Shown piece by piece: positions 16,554 through 23,581 of a DNA stretch of 31,305 bases. The position numbers were made by a program, and so were the translations under genes. Numbering within the stretch: the stretch's first letter is position 1; each line of letters starts with the position of its first letter. The DNA comes from JBBEDC01 sp040881505 (GTDB lineage: Bacteria; Patescibacteriota; Andersenbacteria; UBA10190): the NCBI GenBank assembly GCA_040881505.1, contig JBBEDC010000029.1, positions 1 to 31,305 on the forward strand. The letters run 5' to 3'. The notes below the pieces were generated by a model, which saw only the letters and a program-made list of their open reading frames with translations, did no database searches and was not told the DNA's origin.

Positions 16554-16566
16554 AATAGCCCTAGCT

Positions 16567-16929
16567 TCACGTCCCCATCATGAAGAAGGTTAAGGTATTG
16601 TAAACCCTGCACCACACCCTCGTCTCTGGAACAAGGCGCTGAGTGAGGACGAAGTGGACCCTCCTCAAGACACGACGACGTTGCCTATCCTTTGTCCTGC
16701 GGAGCAGCGCTTGTGTGAGGCGTAGCGCCCTACGCCATTCTCCCTTTTTCGCGCACGTGATCACAGCCTCCACTGCGGCGAAAAAGCAATTATCACACTG
16801 CTCACCACTCATCACAACCCTCACAATCACAGCCCTCAATTCATTATCTCGAAGAGGGATGAAGGGCATTCCCTGCAGCAAGGGCTTAAGCAGCCGCTCA
16901 CACTTCAAAGCCTCCCTTGTGTCTAGCAC
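16567..16929 (-). CDS. Small basic hypothetical protein
   Basis: A 120-residue reading frame that I do not recognise. It starts at GTG 16927-16929, preceded by AAGGA about ten bases upstream, and ends 14 bases before a strong leftward terminator; both support expression. The protein is rich in Arg and Leu, looks mostly helical, and has five Cys (10, 45, 48, 59, 107), including a CDNC pair. A run of basic residues at 78-90 could bind nucleic acid. It stands alone between two terminators, downstream of the dnaA-dciA operon. A competing plus-strand frame (16643-16972) is open but lacks such signals. A noncoding RNA in this interval is an alternative; no known RNA family signature was seen. Confidence 0.45.
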   Translation of the reverse strand: MLDTREALKCERLLKPLLQGMPFIPLRDNELRAVIVRVVMSGEQCDNCFFAAVEAVITCAKKGEWRRALRLTQALLRRTKDRQRRRVLRRVHFVLTQRLVPETRVWCRVYNTLTFFMMGT

Positions 16930-17016
16930 GTGCAGTAATCCTTTCTCTGTGCGTGACCAACGTTTTACCTAACCACACTGGCAAGGAACAAGCAAATTAT
17001 CAAAAGTTAATCACAT

Positions 17017-17044
17017 AAAAGACACCCTTGCAAGGGTGTCTTTT
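17017..17044. terminator. Bidirectional intrinsic terminator after the dnaA operon
   Basis: A perfect 28-base palindrome: AAAAGACACCC, centre TTGCAA, GGGTGTCTTTT. The GC-rich stem is flanked by A4 and T4, so it works on both strands. It lies 19 bases beyond the stop of the dciA-like gene and should end the leftward dnaA-dnaN-recF-dciA transcript. Confidence 0.8.
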
Positions 17045-17062
17045 ATAACTTACATACAAACA

Positions 17063-17332
17063 TCACAACGTCACGCGTATGGTGCTTACCTCGCGACCCG
17101 ATTCTTGTTGTATTACCCCCTTTAAGTCATGAATCCCTAGACACACCTCCTGGTACGCCAAAGGGGTTGACACTCGCACAGTAAGCGTTGAGTCATTCAC
17201 CACCTGGCAGTACACCCCAACTTGCCTCACGCGATCTGTTATATATTTTTCTACAAAAAAGCGGATATCGTCATCTTGCCAGGTAAGAGATTTCTTATCA
17301 GAAAATATCGTTGATAGAGATTGGAGACTCAT
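17063..17332 (-). CDS. DciA-like protein (DUF721)
   Basis: An 89-residue protein whose second half (STLTVRVSTPLAYQEV, then a helix and VSTIRVTL) fits the DUF721/DciA core, a small beta-alpha fold in which a hydrophobic VxxxxxAxE segment precedes a helix and a final IR-x strand. DciA is the helicase-loading partner of DnaB in bacteria that lack DnaC/DnaI. Its position as fourth gene after dnaA, dnaN and recF fits that role. The start ATG (17330-17332) overlaps the recF stop as ATGA, indicating translational coupling. The protein is short and the match is by pattern only, so the family call is moderate. Confidence 0.68.
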   Translation of the reverse strand: MSLQSLSTIFSDKKSLTWQDDDIRFFVEKYITDRVRQVGVYCQVVNDSTLTVRVSTPLAYQEVCLGIHDLKGVIQQESGREVSTIRVTL

Positions 17333-18483
17333 GCCTGTATCGCAACGGTTTCACCCTGCTCCTCCTCAACCACATCAACGTGCCCGTCAGTAGACCCTAC
17401 CCCACCCCCTACCTCGTCCTTAGTTGCCACAATAGTATGTAAATCAAGCATATACGCGCCCTCTTGTTGCTTCACCCCTTCCGGAACCGCGGTGCAGGTG
17501 AGAAGGATTTGAGCGTCTGGAAGATGTTTGAGTAGATTTTTCTGGCGCACCTCATCTAACTCACTTAATACCTCATCAAATAACAGGATTGGTGTCGTGT
17601 TGAGGGTTTGTCGCACATACCCAAACGCCGCCACCTTTAATGCAATCACCAGACTGCGCATTTGTCCTCGTGACAACACCGAGGAAACTTCGCGCCCATT
17701 AGCCATAATACGAATATCGTCTCGGTGTGGACCATATAGTGTGTACTTATACCGCCGCTCATACTCCCACGACTCCTGTAAGAGATTTTGATACTGCTGG
17801 GGTTCGGGGGCGCCTGTTATAAGCTCAATCGTAAAATCATACTGCTCGTTAAACAGGGAGTTGTATAACTCGTTTATATGAGTATTCATATACTGAACCA
17901 AAGCCTGACGACCCACCCAGACGTCTTGAGCATACCCAACGAGTACATCACTCCACACAGACACGTCCTCGCGCTTCCCAGCTGCCTTCAGAGCGCTGTT
18001 ACGCTGCCTAAGAGCTCGTTGATACTGAACGATAGCTGAGAGGTATTGTGGAGAGGATACGAGGGTTGTATTTAGAAGGTTTCTCCTCGCAGCCGGGCCG
18101 CGATAGAAAATAAAGGTATCTTCAGGAAGAAATAAGATAACTGGGTAATGACTGTAAAATGTTACAGGTGATACAGGTTGTCCATCCTCTTCAATTCGTA
18201 GTTTTTTAGTGGGTGCGTGATATTGAACTGCTAATGTCTTTTGCCCACCATCTCGATCAATCAACCCTTTTACTAGAAAGTATTCCTCACCCCACCCAAC
18301 ACACTCCTCGTGAGAGGCGCGGAATGACTTCCCGCGCAATAGGACTATAAGCGCTTCTAGGAAGTTTGTTTTTCCAGTTGCGTTAGGGGCGGCGGCAATA
18401 AGAAGATTCGCTTCAGGGAACTCAATCGTCTGAGATTTTAGGATATTTCTAAAATTATGAATTGTGAGTTCTCGTATCTTCAT
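17329..18483 (-). CDS. recF: DNA replication/repair protein RecF
   Basis: A 384-residue SMC/ABC-type ATPase that helps load RecA at gaps. Features are an N-terminal MKIRELTIHNFRN, a Walker A loop APNATGKTNFLEAL (32-45), an ABC signature VLSRGQMRSL, and Walker B ILLFDEVLSELD. The canonical Walker A glycine pattern GxNGxGKT is altered to APNATGKT but keeps the essential GKT. The C-terminus extends by about 20 residues as an acidic tail (EVGGGVGSTDGHVDVVEEE) beyond typical RecF. Its ATG overlaps the dnaN TAA by one base (TAATG) and its stop overlaps the next ATG, so the four genes form one coupled operon. Confidence 0.94.
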   Translation of the reverse strand: MKIRELTIHNFRNILKSQTIEFPEANLLIAAAPNATGKTNFLEALIVLLRGKSFRASHEECVGWGEEYFLVKGLIDRDGGQKTLAVQYHAPTKKLRIEEDGQPVSPVTFYSHYPVILFLPEDTFIFYRGPAARRNLLNTTLVSSPQYLSAIVQYQRALRQRNSALKAAGKREDVSVWSDVLVGYAQDVWVGRQALVQYMNTHINELYNSLFNEQYDFTIELITGAPEPQQYQNLLQESWEYERRYKYTLYGPHRDDIRIMANGREVSSVLSRGQMRSLVIALKVAAFGYVRQTLNTTPILLFDEVLSELDEVRQKNLLKHLPDAQILLTCTAVPEGVKQQEGAYMLDLHTIVATKDEVGGGVGSTDGHVDVVEEEQGETVAIQA

Positions 18484-19583
18484 TATTGTGATTGAATTGG
18501 CATAACAATATAAAGATATTGAGCTCCTTCTTTAGGCTTAAACACCACAGGATCCATAGAACCTGAAAATTGAATCTCACAATCAGCGCTTCCAATATGC
18601 TGCACCCCCTCTAGAAGGTAGTTAATATTCACAAGCACCTGCACGTCCTTTCCCTCACCCTCAATCGCAAGCACTACATCTCCTTGCCCTGCCTCACTCC
18701 CAGCCACCTGAGCCACAATCTTACCGGCGACAGGGGCAACCTCTAACTCAACCCTCCTAGAATCTCGCGGAAGGAATACTGTTAATGTTTTAAGGGCTCG
18801 AGACAACTCATCTCGACTCACTGTAATAGCTGTTGTGTGAGCACTAGGGATAATCTGCTGATAGTCGGGGTATTTACCATCCACAAGGCGAGAGGAAAGC
18901 TCAATACCATCACCGTAAAACAATACATGATTATCATGCGGGGATACTTTTATGGATTCCTGGTCCGCAAAGAGACGTATAACCTCTTGCGCAGCAGTGA
19001 GAGGAAGAAGAAAAGAGAAATCTTCAACTTCGCCAACCTCGAGAATCTCCTCCGCTAACCGAAAACTATCCGTCGCTGCTACAAAAATACGCTTCCCTTC
19101 CCCTTTGATAAATACACTCCGTATTTCAGGTCGAGTTTCCTCCCTCGCTGCTGCAAATGCAACACGAGATAAAGCATCACAAAACAACCCCGCTGGAAGC
19201 TCTAAAGCTTCATCCTCATTACCCTCTGGTAATAAAGGGAATTCTTCTGATTCCCCACTAAGAAACTTTGCCCTAAACCCTTCCGTTTTCACCACTACGC
19301 CAGATTCAGTAGCATCTATAACTATAGGATTCCCTTTAGGTAATTGCTGTACGTATTCCAACAACCCGCGAGCCGGCACTATATAAGATCCTTCACCTTC
19401 TAACTTTCCACCCACGGTCGTATGTACACCAACCTCTAGATCGGTGGCAGTTAAGTGAAGCGTTCCACCCTTCCCTTGTATGAGCACATATTTTAGCACC
19501 GGAAGTTGAGACCCTCTTCCAGCGATAGGGGCAACTGAACTTAAGCCCCGCAGCAAGTTTCCTTGTGTACATGTAAACTTCAT
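18483..19583 (-). CDS. dnaN: DNA polymerase III beta subunit (sliding clamp)
   Basis: A 366-residue clamp made of three similar domains, which dimerises around DNA to tether polymerase III. Recognisable segments are MKFTCTQGNLLRGLSSVAPIAGR at the N-terminus, LHLTATDLEVGVHT, FVAATDSFRLAEE and SRLVDGKYPDYQQIIP in the middle, and the C-terminal YLYIVMPIQSQ, where the usual MPMR end is slightly altered. The length is standard. It is the second gene after dnaA, separated by a 263-base region with repeats (listed separately). Its start at ATG 19581-19583 is the only sensible one. Confidence 0.97.
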   Translation of the reverse strand: MKFTCTQGNLLRGLSSVAPIAGRGSQLPVLKYVLIQGKGGTLHLTATDLEVGVHTTVGGKLEGEGSYIVPARGLLEYVQQLPKGNPIVIDATESGVVVKTEGFRAKFLSGESEEFPLLPEGNEDEALELPAGLFCDALSRVAFAAAREETRPEIRSVFIKGEGKRIFVAATDSFRLAEEILEVGEVEDFSFLLPLTAAQEVIRLFADQESIKVSPHDNHVLFYGDGIELSSRLVDGKYPDYQQIIPSAHTTAITVSRDELSRALKTLTVFLPRDSRRVELEVAPVAGKIVAQVAGSEAGQGDVVLAIEGEGKDVQVLVNINYLLEGVQHIGSADCEIQFSGSMDPVVFKPKEGAQYLYIVMPIQSQ

Positions 19584-19586
19584 ACG

Positions 19587-19596
19587 TTAATACAAA
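19587..19596 (-). promoter_or_regulatory. TTTGTATTAA motif just upstream of dnaN (shared with dnaA)
   Basis: On the coding strand, TTTGTATTAA ends 3 bases before the dnaN ATG. The identical 10-mer lies upstream of dnaA at 21275-21284, in both cases followed by an (A)ACG. It may be a -10-like element or a shared regulatory site. No matching -35 was found. Confidence 0.3.
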
Positions 19597-19687
19597 AACA
19601 ACATAATATATTTTGTTGTTGCTGTTGTTGGTAGAGGCATATTGTGGGTAAAAGTCTTATTACTAGCTATATATACTTATTATCATC

Positions 19688-19738
19688 TGTGGGGATATTG
19701 TGCAGCTCGTGTGGGGAATGTGTGTGTTGGGTGTGGGG
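19688..19738 (+). repeat. Iteron-like TGTGGGG repeats between dnaA and dnaN
   Basis: TGTGGGG occurs at 19688-19694, 19710-19716 and 19732-19738, at exactly 22-base intervals. Related TGTGG words occur at 19643 (TGTGGGT) and 19796 (TGTGG, running into TTATACACG, a one-mismatch DnaA box at 19801-19809). The whole 19604-19810 interval is strikingly G/T-rich on the plus strand, including a GTT-repeat run at 19613-19631. TGTGG is the conserved half of the DnaA box read on this strand. The repeats may be weak DnaA sites or sites for another initiator. The rest of the 263-base gap shows no gene. Confidence 0.55.
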
Positions 19739-19846
19739 TTTTAGTGGAGATATACACAGGAGTGTAAGTTTTAATTAAGGGGTGTGTAGAAGTGGTGTGG
19801 TTATACACGTCTTTTCCGTGAGATTCCCACACCTTATCCCGCCCAC

Positions 19847-21256
19847 TTAGGCGTATAGGCGCTCTTTAAGGAAGTTAATTTCTTGGGATAACTCTTCGTC
19901 GTGTTCGAGGAGTTTTTCAATCTTTTCACAGGCGTGCATTGCGGTTGTGTGGTCTCTTCCTCCGAAATAGTCACCAATAGATGGAAAGGACATACTACTT
20001 TCCTTGCGGAGGAGATACATAGCCACCTGGCGTGGCCGTACAATCTCCTTATTACGCCTCTTTCCACAAATCTCTTCTGGTGGGAGGTTGTAATACGTGC
20101 TAACAGCTTCGATAATCTCCTTGATATTGATCATCTTCTTTTGGGATTGCTCAAGGAGGTCGTGGAGAATCTGCTTCACGAAATCGACCGTAATCTTCTC
20201 GTTATGAACCTCACTATGCCCTATTACTCGATTCAGCGCCCCTTCTAATTCTCGAACATTGCTTTGGATGTTTTTTGCAATAAAGGAAAGCGGTTCATGG
20301 TCAATAGATGACCCTCGCCTACTTACCTTCTCCTCTAAGATTGCGAGTCTAGTCTCGTAATCAGGCTTTTTAACATCCACAACCATACCAGCTCCTAAGC
20401 GGGAGCTTAAACGCTCTTGAAGGGCGGATATCGCGCCTGGTGGGCGATCACTACTAAGGATTACTTGCTTACCTTCACTATGAAGGGTGTTAAAAGTATG
20501 AAAGAGCTCTTCTTGGATTTTGTCTTTTCCGGCAACAAACTGGACATCGTCGATAATAAACATATCAATATCGCGGTATGTTTTTTTAAACTCATGCATT
20601 TTCTTGTGACGAAGAGCCTCAACGAATTCAGTCATGAATTTTTCAGAAGCAACATACAGAATGCGGAAATTAGGGTTTTTCTCTAAAAGCGCATTCCCAA
20701 CTGCTTGAAGAAGGTGGGTTTTCCCTAGTCCTACTCCTCCGTAAATAAAGAGTGGGTTATACGCCTCCCCTGGATTATCAACCACTGCCCTACAGGCGGC
20801 GTGAGCTACTTCATTACTCGGGCCAACCACGAAGTTATCAAATGTATGTTTTGGGTTAAACGGAATTGGTGACTGACGAGAGGTGAAAGACGACTTAAAT
20901 GATGGTGGATTAATAGGTTGGGCGACGGAGGGGGTTGGTATAGGTTGGGGTACGCGCTGTTTTTGAGCAATTACGCGCAGGTTTTTACGAGCTGTCTGTT
21001 TGCCTTGTACGTGGGATGGAACTGAGAACTCTACTTGGATAACAGATGAGTCGAGCTCTTTTAGAACATCTAGTATAATCGGACGGTATTTCTTTGATAA
21101 CCACTCATATGCAAATGGGTTATCTGTTTCAATAACAACTATTTCCTCTTTCCGTTCTTTGATCTTTGTATTTCGAAACCACGTCAGAAAATTTCCTTGG
21201 CTTACTCGAAGCTCAAGTTGACCAAGGGCTGCTTTCCATAACTGATCAGTCTTCAT
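19847..21256 (-). CDS. dnaA: Chromosomal replication initiator DnaA
   Basis: A 469-residue AAA+ initiator. Domain I (1-80) mediates helicase/self contacts. A Pro/Gln-rich linker, domain II, covers about 85-130. Domain III carries Walker A GGVGLGKTH (173-181), Walker B DMFIIDDVQF (231-240) and the ERLSSRLGAG sensor region. The C-terminal DNA-binding domain IV includes the signature GGRDHTTAMHACEKI (432-446), which recognises DnaA boxes. It starts at ATG 21254-21256. The gene is followed by dnaN, recF and a dciA-like gene on the same strand. DnaA boxes in the divergent intergenic region upstream suggest the usual autoregulation and origin function. Confidence 0.98.
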   Translation of the reverse strand: MKTDQLWKAALGQLELRVSQGNFLTWFRNTKIKERKEEIVVIETDNPFAYEWLSKKYRPIILDVLKELDSSVIQVEFSVPSHVQGKQTARKNLRVIAQKQRVPQPIPTPSVAQPINPPSFKSSFTSRQSPIPFNPKHTFDNFVVGPSNEVAHAACRAVVDNPGEAYNPLFIYGGVGLGKTHLLQAVGNALLEKNPNFRILYVASEKFMTEFVEALRHKKMHEFKKTYRDIDMFIIDDVQFVAGKDKIQEELFHTFNTLHSEGKQVILSSDRPPGAISALQERLSSRLGAGMVVDVKKPDYETRLAILEEKVSRRGSSIDHEPLSFIAKNIQSNVRELEGALNRVIGHSEVHNEKITVDFVKQILHDLLEQSQKKMINIKEIIEAVSTYYNLPPEEICGKRRNKEIVRPRQVAMYLLRKESSMSFPSIGDYFGGRDHTTAMHACEKIEKLLEHDEELSQEINFLKERLYA

Positions 21257-21274
21257 GGGAGGGGTATTGAGCGT

Positions 21275-21284
21275 TTAATACAAA
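21275..21284 (-). promoter_or_regulatory. TTTGTATTAA motif upstream of dnaA
   Basis: The same 10-mer as at dnaN (19587-19596), here 18 bases before the dnaA ATG. TATTAA is a possible -10. The DnaA box at 21318-21326 lies about 34 bases further upstream, in a position suited to autoregulation. Confidence 0.3.
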
Positions 21285-21317
21285 CAGAAAGATAACGCAA
21301 AACTGATAATATCATAG

Positions 21318-21412
21318 TTATCCACAAGTGTGTACGGACCCCCGCACATATTTTGTGGATAACATGTTTAAAAGATGTTGATAACAAAAAAATACTCGTT
21401 GTGGGGGGTCCG
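21318..21412. other. Probable replication origin (oriC) with DnaA boxes and AT-rich unwinding region
   Basis: The 218-base gap between divergent dnaA and rpmH holds a perfect DnaA box TTATCCACA (21318-21326), a perfect inverted box TGTGGATAA (21354-21362) and a one-mismatch copy TGTTGATAA (21376-21384). The second and third lie in an AT-rich segment (21349-21399, including A7), a candidate unwinding element. This segment is bracketed by an inverted repeat, CGGACCCCC-g-CACA (21335-21348) against TGTGGGGGGTCCG (21400-21412), with one bulged base. Gene order and the change of G/C strand bias nearby support an origin. Whether the true origin is here or in the dnaA-dnaN gap cannot be settled from sequence alone. 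Confidence 0.7.
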
Positions 21413-21415
21413 CAC

Positions 21416-21445
21416 TTGACGAAGATACCCCCTATGGGGCATTAT
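21416..21445 (+). promoter_or_regulatory. Candidate promoter for rpmH-rnpA-yidD-yidC
   Basis: TTGACG (21416-21421) and CATTAT (21440-21445) with an 18-base spacer point rightward, about 29 bases before the rpmH ATG. An AGGA Shine-Dalgarno word (21461-21464) sits ten bases before the start codon. The -10 matches consensus at only four of six positions. Confidence 0.45.
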
Positions 21446-21474
21446 CAGTGCATTGTATATAGGAAAATCCGTAT

Positions 21475-21621
21475 ATGGCTCACAGAACTAAACGCACTTA
21501 TCAGCCAAGTAAGCGCCGCCGATCGCGTCGCTTAGGGTTTTTGGCACGTCAGAAGAAAAATGCCGGAGTGATAGCGAGGCGTCGGAAGCGTGGACGAGCT
21601 CGTCTTGTTCCTGCCCAGTAA
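21475..21621 (+). CDS. rpmH: 50S ribosomal protein L34
   Basis: A 48-residue, extremely basic protein, MAHRTKRTYQPSKRRRSRRL at the N-terminus and ending RARLVPAQ. It keeps the L34 hallmarks: KRTYQPSxRRRxR followed by GFLAR, then a GxxxxRRRKRGRxRL tail. It is a small structural component of the large ribosomal subunit. The start is ATG 21475 and the stop TAA 21619-21621. Its place next to dnaA on the opposite strand, with rnpA 10 bases downstream, is the classic bacterial arrangement around the origin. It is too short to appear in many ORF scans. Confidence 0.97.
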   Translation: MAHRTKRTYQPSKRRRSRRLGFLARQKKNAGVIARRRKRGRARLVPAQ

Positions 21622-21631
21622 GGCACGGGGT

Positions 21632-21961
21632 ATGTCTAGTATTGGCAGAATCCGCCATACGGCTGAAGTATTGGCGGTCATTAGGCGTGGGCAGAAAATT
21701 CGCACTCCCTATCTTCTCCTTTACCTCCTTCCTGCAAAGCAGTGGCGCATGGCCTGTGTGGTGGGTAAAAAGGTTTCAAAGTCGGCGGTGGTTCGGCATC
21801 GCATTCAACGCCAATTGCGAGAAATTGTGCGGGATGTGGTAGTTGGAGCCTCTGGCGGTCCGTATGACGTGGTTGTGGTTGCTCTCCCTAGCGCAGTGAA
21901 GGTTGATTCCCACCAGATCTTGCGGCAGGCTGTCATCTCGGCCGTAAGCAAACTACAATAA
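21632..21961 (+). CDS. rnpA: Ribonuclease P protein component
   Basis: A 109-residue basic protein that assists the RNase P RNA in removing tRNA 5' leaders. The core RMACVVGKKVSKSAVVRHRIQRQLREIVRD matches the family GxxVGKKxGKAVxRNRxKRxLRE; the nearly invariant RNR is RHR here. The C-terminal part YDVVVVALPSAV followed by a helix fits the family. The frame is open to a GTG at 21590 inside rpmH, but I prefer ATG 21632, which follows an AAGG word and gives the usual length. It is encoded between rpmH and yidD as expected. Confidence 0.93.
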   Translation: MSSIGRIRHTAEVLAVIRRGQKIRTPYLLLYLLPAKQWRMACVVGKKVSKSAVVRHRIQRQLREIVRDVVVGASGGPYDVVVVALPSAVKVDSHQILRQAVISAVSKLQ

Positions 21962-21966
21962 GGAGC

Positions 21967-22227
21967 ATGACAAATATACTAGTTCGATCTTTAATCGTCG
22001 CCGTTAAGGTGTATCAGAAAACACTTTCGCCTGACCATGGAGTATTTCGGTCGGTGTTGGGCCCGGTGTGTAGATATGAGCCAACCTGCTCCTCATACGC
22101 CAAGGAGGCGCTGCAAAAACATGGAATACGTGGTATTTTTTTAGCCATTAAGCGTATTGGCCGATGTCATCCTTTTGCTGCTGGGGGCGTTGATCCTGTA
22201 CCTTCTAATAAGAGTCACTCACTATGA
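21967..22227 (+). CDS. yidD: Membrane protein insertion efficiency factor YidD
   Basis: An 86-residue protein with the family core: an amphipathic N-terminal helix (ILVRSLIVAVKVYQKTLSP), CRYEPTCSSYAKEALQKHG with its conserved cysteines, and GRCHPFAAGGVDPVP. YidD is a small membrane-associated helper of YidC-dependent membrane protein insertion. It starts 5 bases after rnpA and its stop overlaps the yidC ATG (ATGA), so the two proteins are translationally coupled. Confidence 0.96.
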   Translation: MTNILVRSLIVAVKVYQKTLSPDHGVFRSVLGPVCRYEPTCSSYAKEALQKHGIRGIFLAIKRIGRCHPFAAGGVDPVPSNKSHSL

Positions 22228-22979
22228 ATCCCTTCAGCTTTGTATATACCGAGATTTTATACCGCCCCCTCTTTAACTTATTGGTGGGGATTACGAATGT
22301 GCTACCCGGCCACGGTGTGGGGTTTGCGATCATCCTTGTAACCCTTATTGTTCGACTTGTTCTGCTGCCATCCTCCCTCCACCACGCTCGTCAGATGCGG
22401 TCGAACCAGGGGAAAATGAAGGAGGTTAAAAAAGAACTCGACGCCATCAAGAAAAAGCATAAGGACGATAAGGGAAAGCAGGCGGAAGAGACGATGCGAG
22501 TGTATAAGGAGGCGGGTATTAATCCGGCTAGCGGGTGTTTGCCGCTCCTGATCCAGCTCCCTATTCTTATTGCACTGTATCGAGTGTTTTTAGTAGGCCT
22601 TGCCCCTGAGTCTTTCCAGTCACTATATAGCTTCGTAGCAGAGCCCAATACAATTCAGACAATATTTTTAGGGATTCCTTTAAATGAACCCAGTTTACTA
22701 CTTGGGGTGATAGCTGGTATTGCGCAGTTTTCTCAGATGAAGTGGCTTAATCCCGCACAAACAGCGGCCCAGTCTGGTGCAAACGAAGATGCGGCAGCGA
22801 TGATGGCTTCTATGCAAAAAAATATGATGTATATTTTTCCGGTGATGACGATCTTTATCTCGCTCCAACTTCCAGCCGCGTTAGCGCTGTACTGGGCCAC
22901 CTCAACAATATTTGGCATGGCACAGCAATATATTCTCAAGCGCAGTCTCCACCTACAAGACAATCCTCCAGCGGTATAA
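22224..22979 (+). CDS. yidC: Membrane protein insertase YidC/Oxa1
   Basis: A 251-residue YidC of the short type, without the large periplasmic domain of proteobacteria. A hydrophobic N-terminal segment precedes the conserved core: GVGFAIILVTLIVRLVLLP with the hydrophilic-groove arginine, a charged cytoplasmic hairpin (about 53-90), then NPASGCLPLLIQLPILIALY and three further membrane helices ending with ALALYWATSTIFGMAQQY. It inserts and folds inner-membrane proteins alone or with SecYEG. The length resembles Gram-positive SpoIIIJ rather than E. coli YidC. It overlaps yidD by four bases. Confidence 0.95.
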   Translation: MNPFSFVYTEILYRPLFNLLVGITNVLPGHGVGFAIILVTLIVRLVLLPSSLHHARQMRSNQGKMKEVKKELDAIKKKHKDDKGKQAEETMRVYKEAGINPASGCLPLLIQLPILIALYRVFLVGLAPESFQSLYSFVAEPNTIQTIFLGIPLNEPSLLLGVIAGIAQFSQMKWLNPAQTAAQSGANEDAAAMMASMQKNMMYIFPVMTIFISLQLPAALALYWATSTIFGMAQQYILKRSLHLQDNPPAV

Positions 22980-23033
22980 AAGAGAAGGTGGTCAATATTG
23001 CTAATTGGACGGCCTTTGCCTAGTATTAACCAC

Positions 23034-23537
23034 ATGGATACACCGCAGCGCACCCAGGAAGCGACGCAATTGGATGGGCCGGCTATCGTTCTTCTCGAAG
23101 AGCATGTGCGTCGCGTACTGGAAATGATGGGATTTGGAGAGGCTGAGGTGGACTGTGGGCGATCTGATAGTTTGATGGTTTCTATTAACATTAACGCCGG
23201 AGATGCTGGAAGAGCTTTAATAGGCGTACGGGGATTACACCTTCACGCCCTACAGCACACACTTCGGTGTGTTTTGCGCAAACAGTTGCCGGCCGGTATG
23301 AGAGTTTCGGTGGATGTGAATGGCTATCGTGCAAGGCGCGAGCGTAGTTTGTTAGGGCTTGCTGAAGAGGTTGCCCGCAAAGCAGCGAGAACAGGCAGGA
23401 CTGTGGTTATGCAGCCGATGTCGGCTTCTGACCGACGCACCATTCACACCGCCCTAGCCGGACATAAAGACGTTCAAACTGAAAGTTTGGGAGATGAGCC
23501 TGATCGCAGGGTAGTTGTTCGACCAATTTTTCTCTAG
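23034..23537 (+). CDS. jag: Jag/KhpB RNA-binding protein (KH + R3H)
   Basis: A 167-residue RNA-binding protein with a KH-type domain, GRALIGVRGLHLHALQ, whose GxxG loop reads GVRG, and a C-terminal R3H domain, MSASDRRTIHTALAGHKDV followed by TESLGDEPDRRVVVRP. The N-terminal Jag_N domain of some homologues is missing, as is common for short versions. It sits after yidC, its usual position. The frame is open from a TTG at 22998, but ATG 23034 gives a better start; a TATTAA lies four bases before that ATG. Homologues influence cell division and envelope homeostasis by binding RNA. Confidence 0.93.
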   Translation: MDTPQRTQEATQLDGPAIVLLEEHVRRVLEMMGFGEAEVDCGRSDSLMVSININAGDAGRALIGVRGLHLHALQHTLRCVLRKQLPAGMRVSVDVNGYRARRERSLLGLAEEVARKAARTGRTVVMQPMSASDRRTIHTALAGHKDVQTESLGDEPDRRVVVRPIFL

Positions 23538-23581
23538 GGTTTCTATCCAACCATAGCGGTCTTGTAGGACCCTATTCATAA

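Noticed and set aside
16643..16972. 109-residue plus-strand frame opposite the small hypothetical gene
   Set aside because: It has no terminator or ribosome-binding site on its strand, and the strong terminator nearby faces the other way. Its Ser/Thr/Cys-rich sequence looks like an antisense shadow.
23548..23575. Small hairpin GGTC-TTGTA-GGACC after jag
   Set aside because: The stem is too short and there is no following U-tract, so it is not called a terminator.
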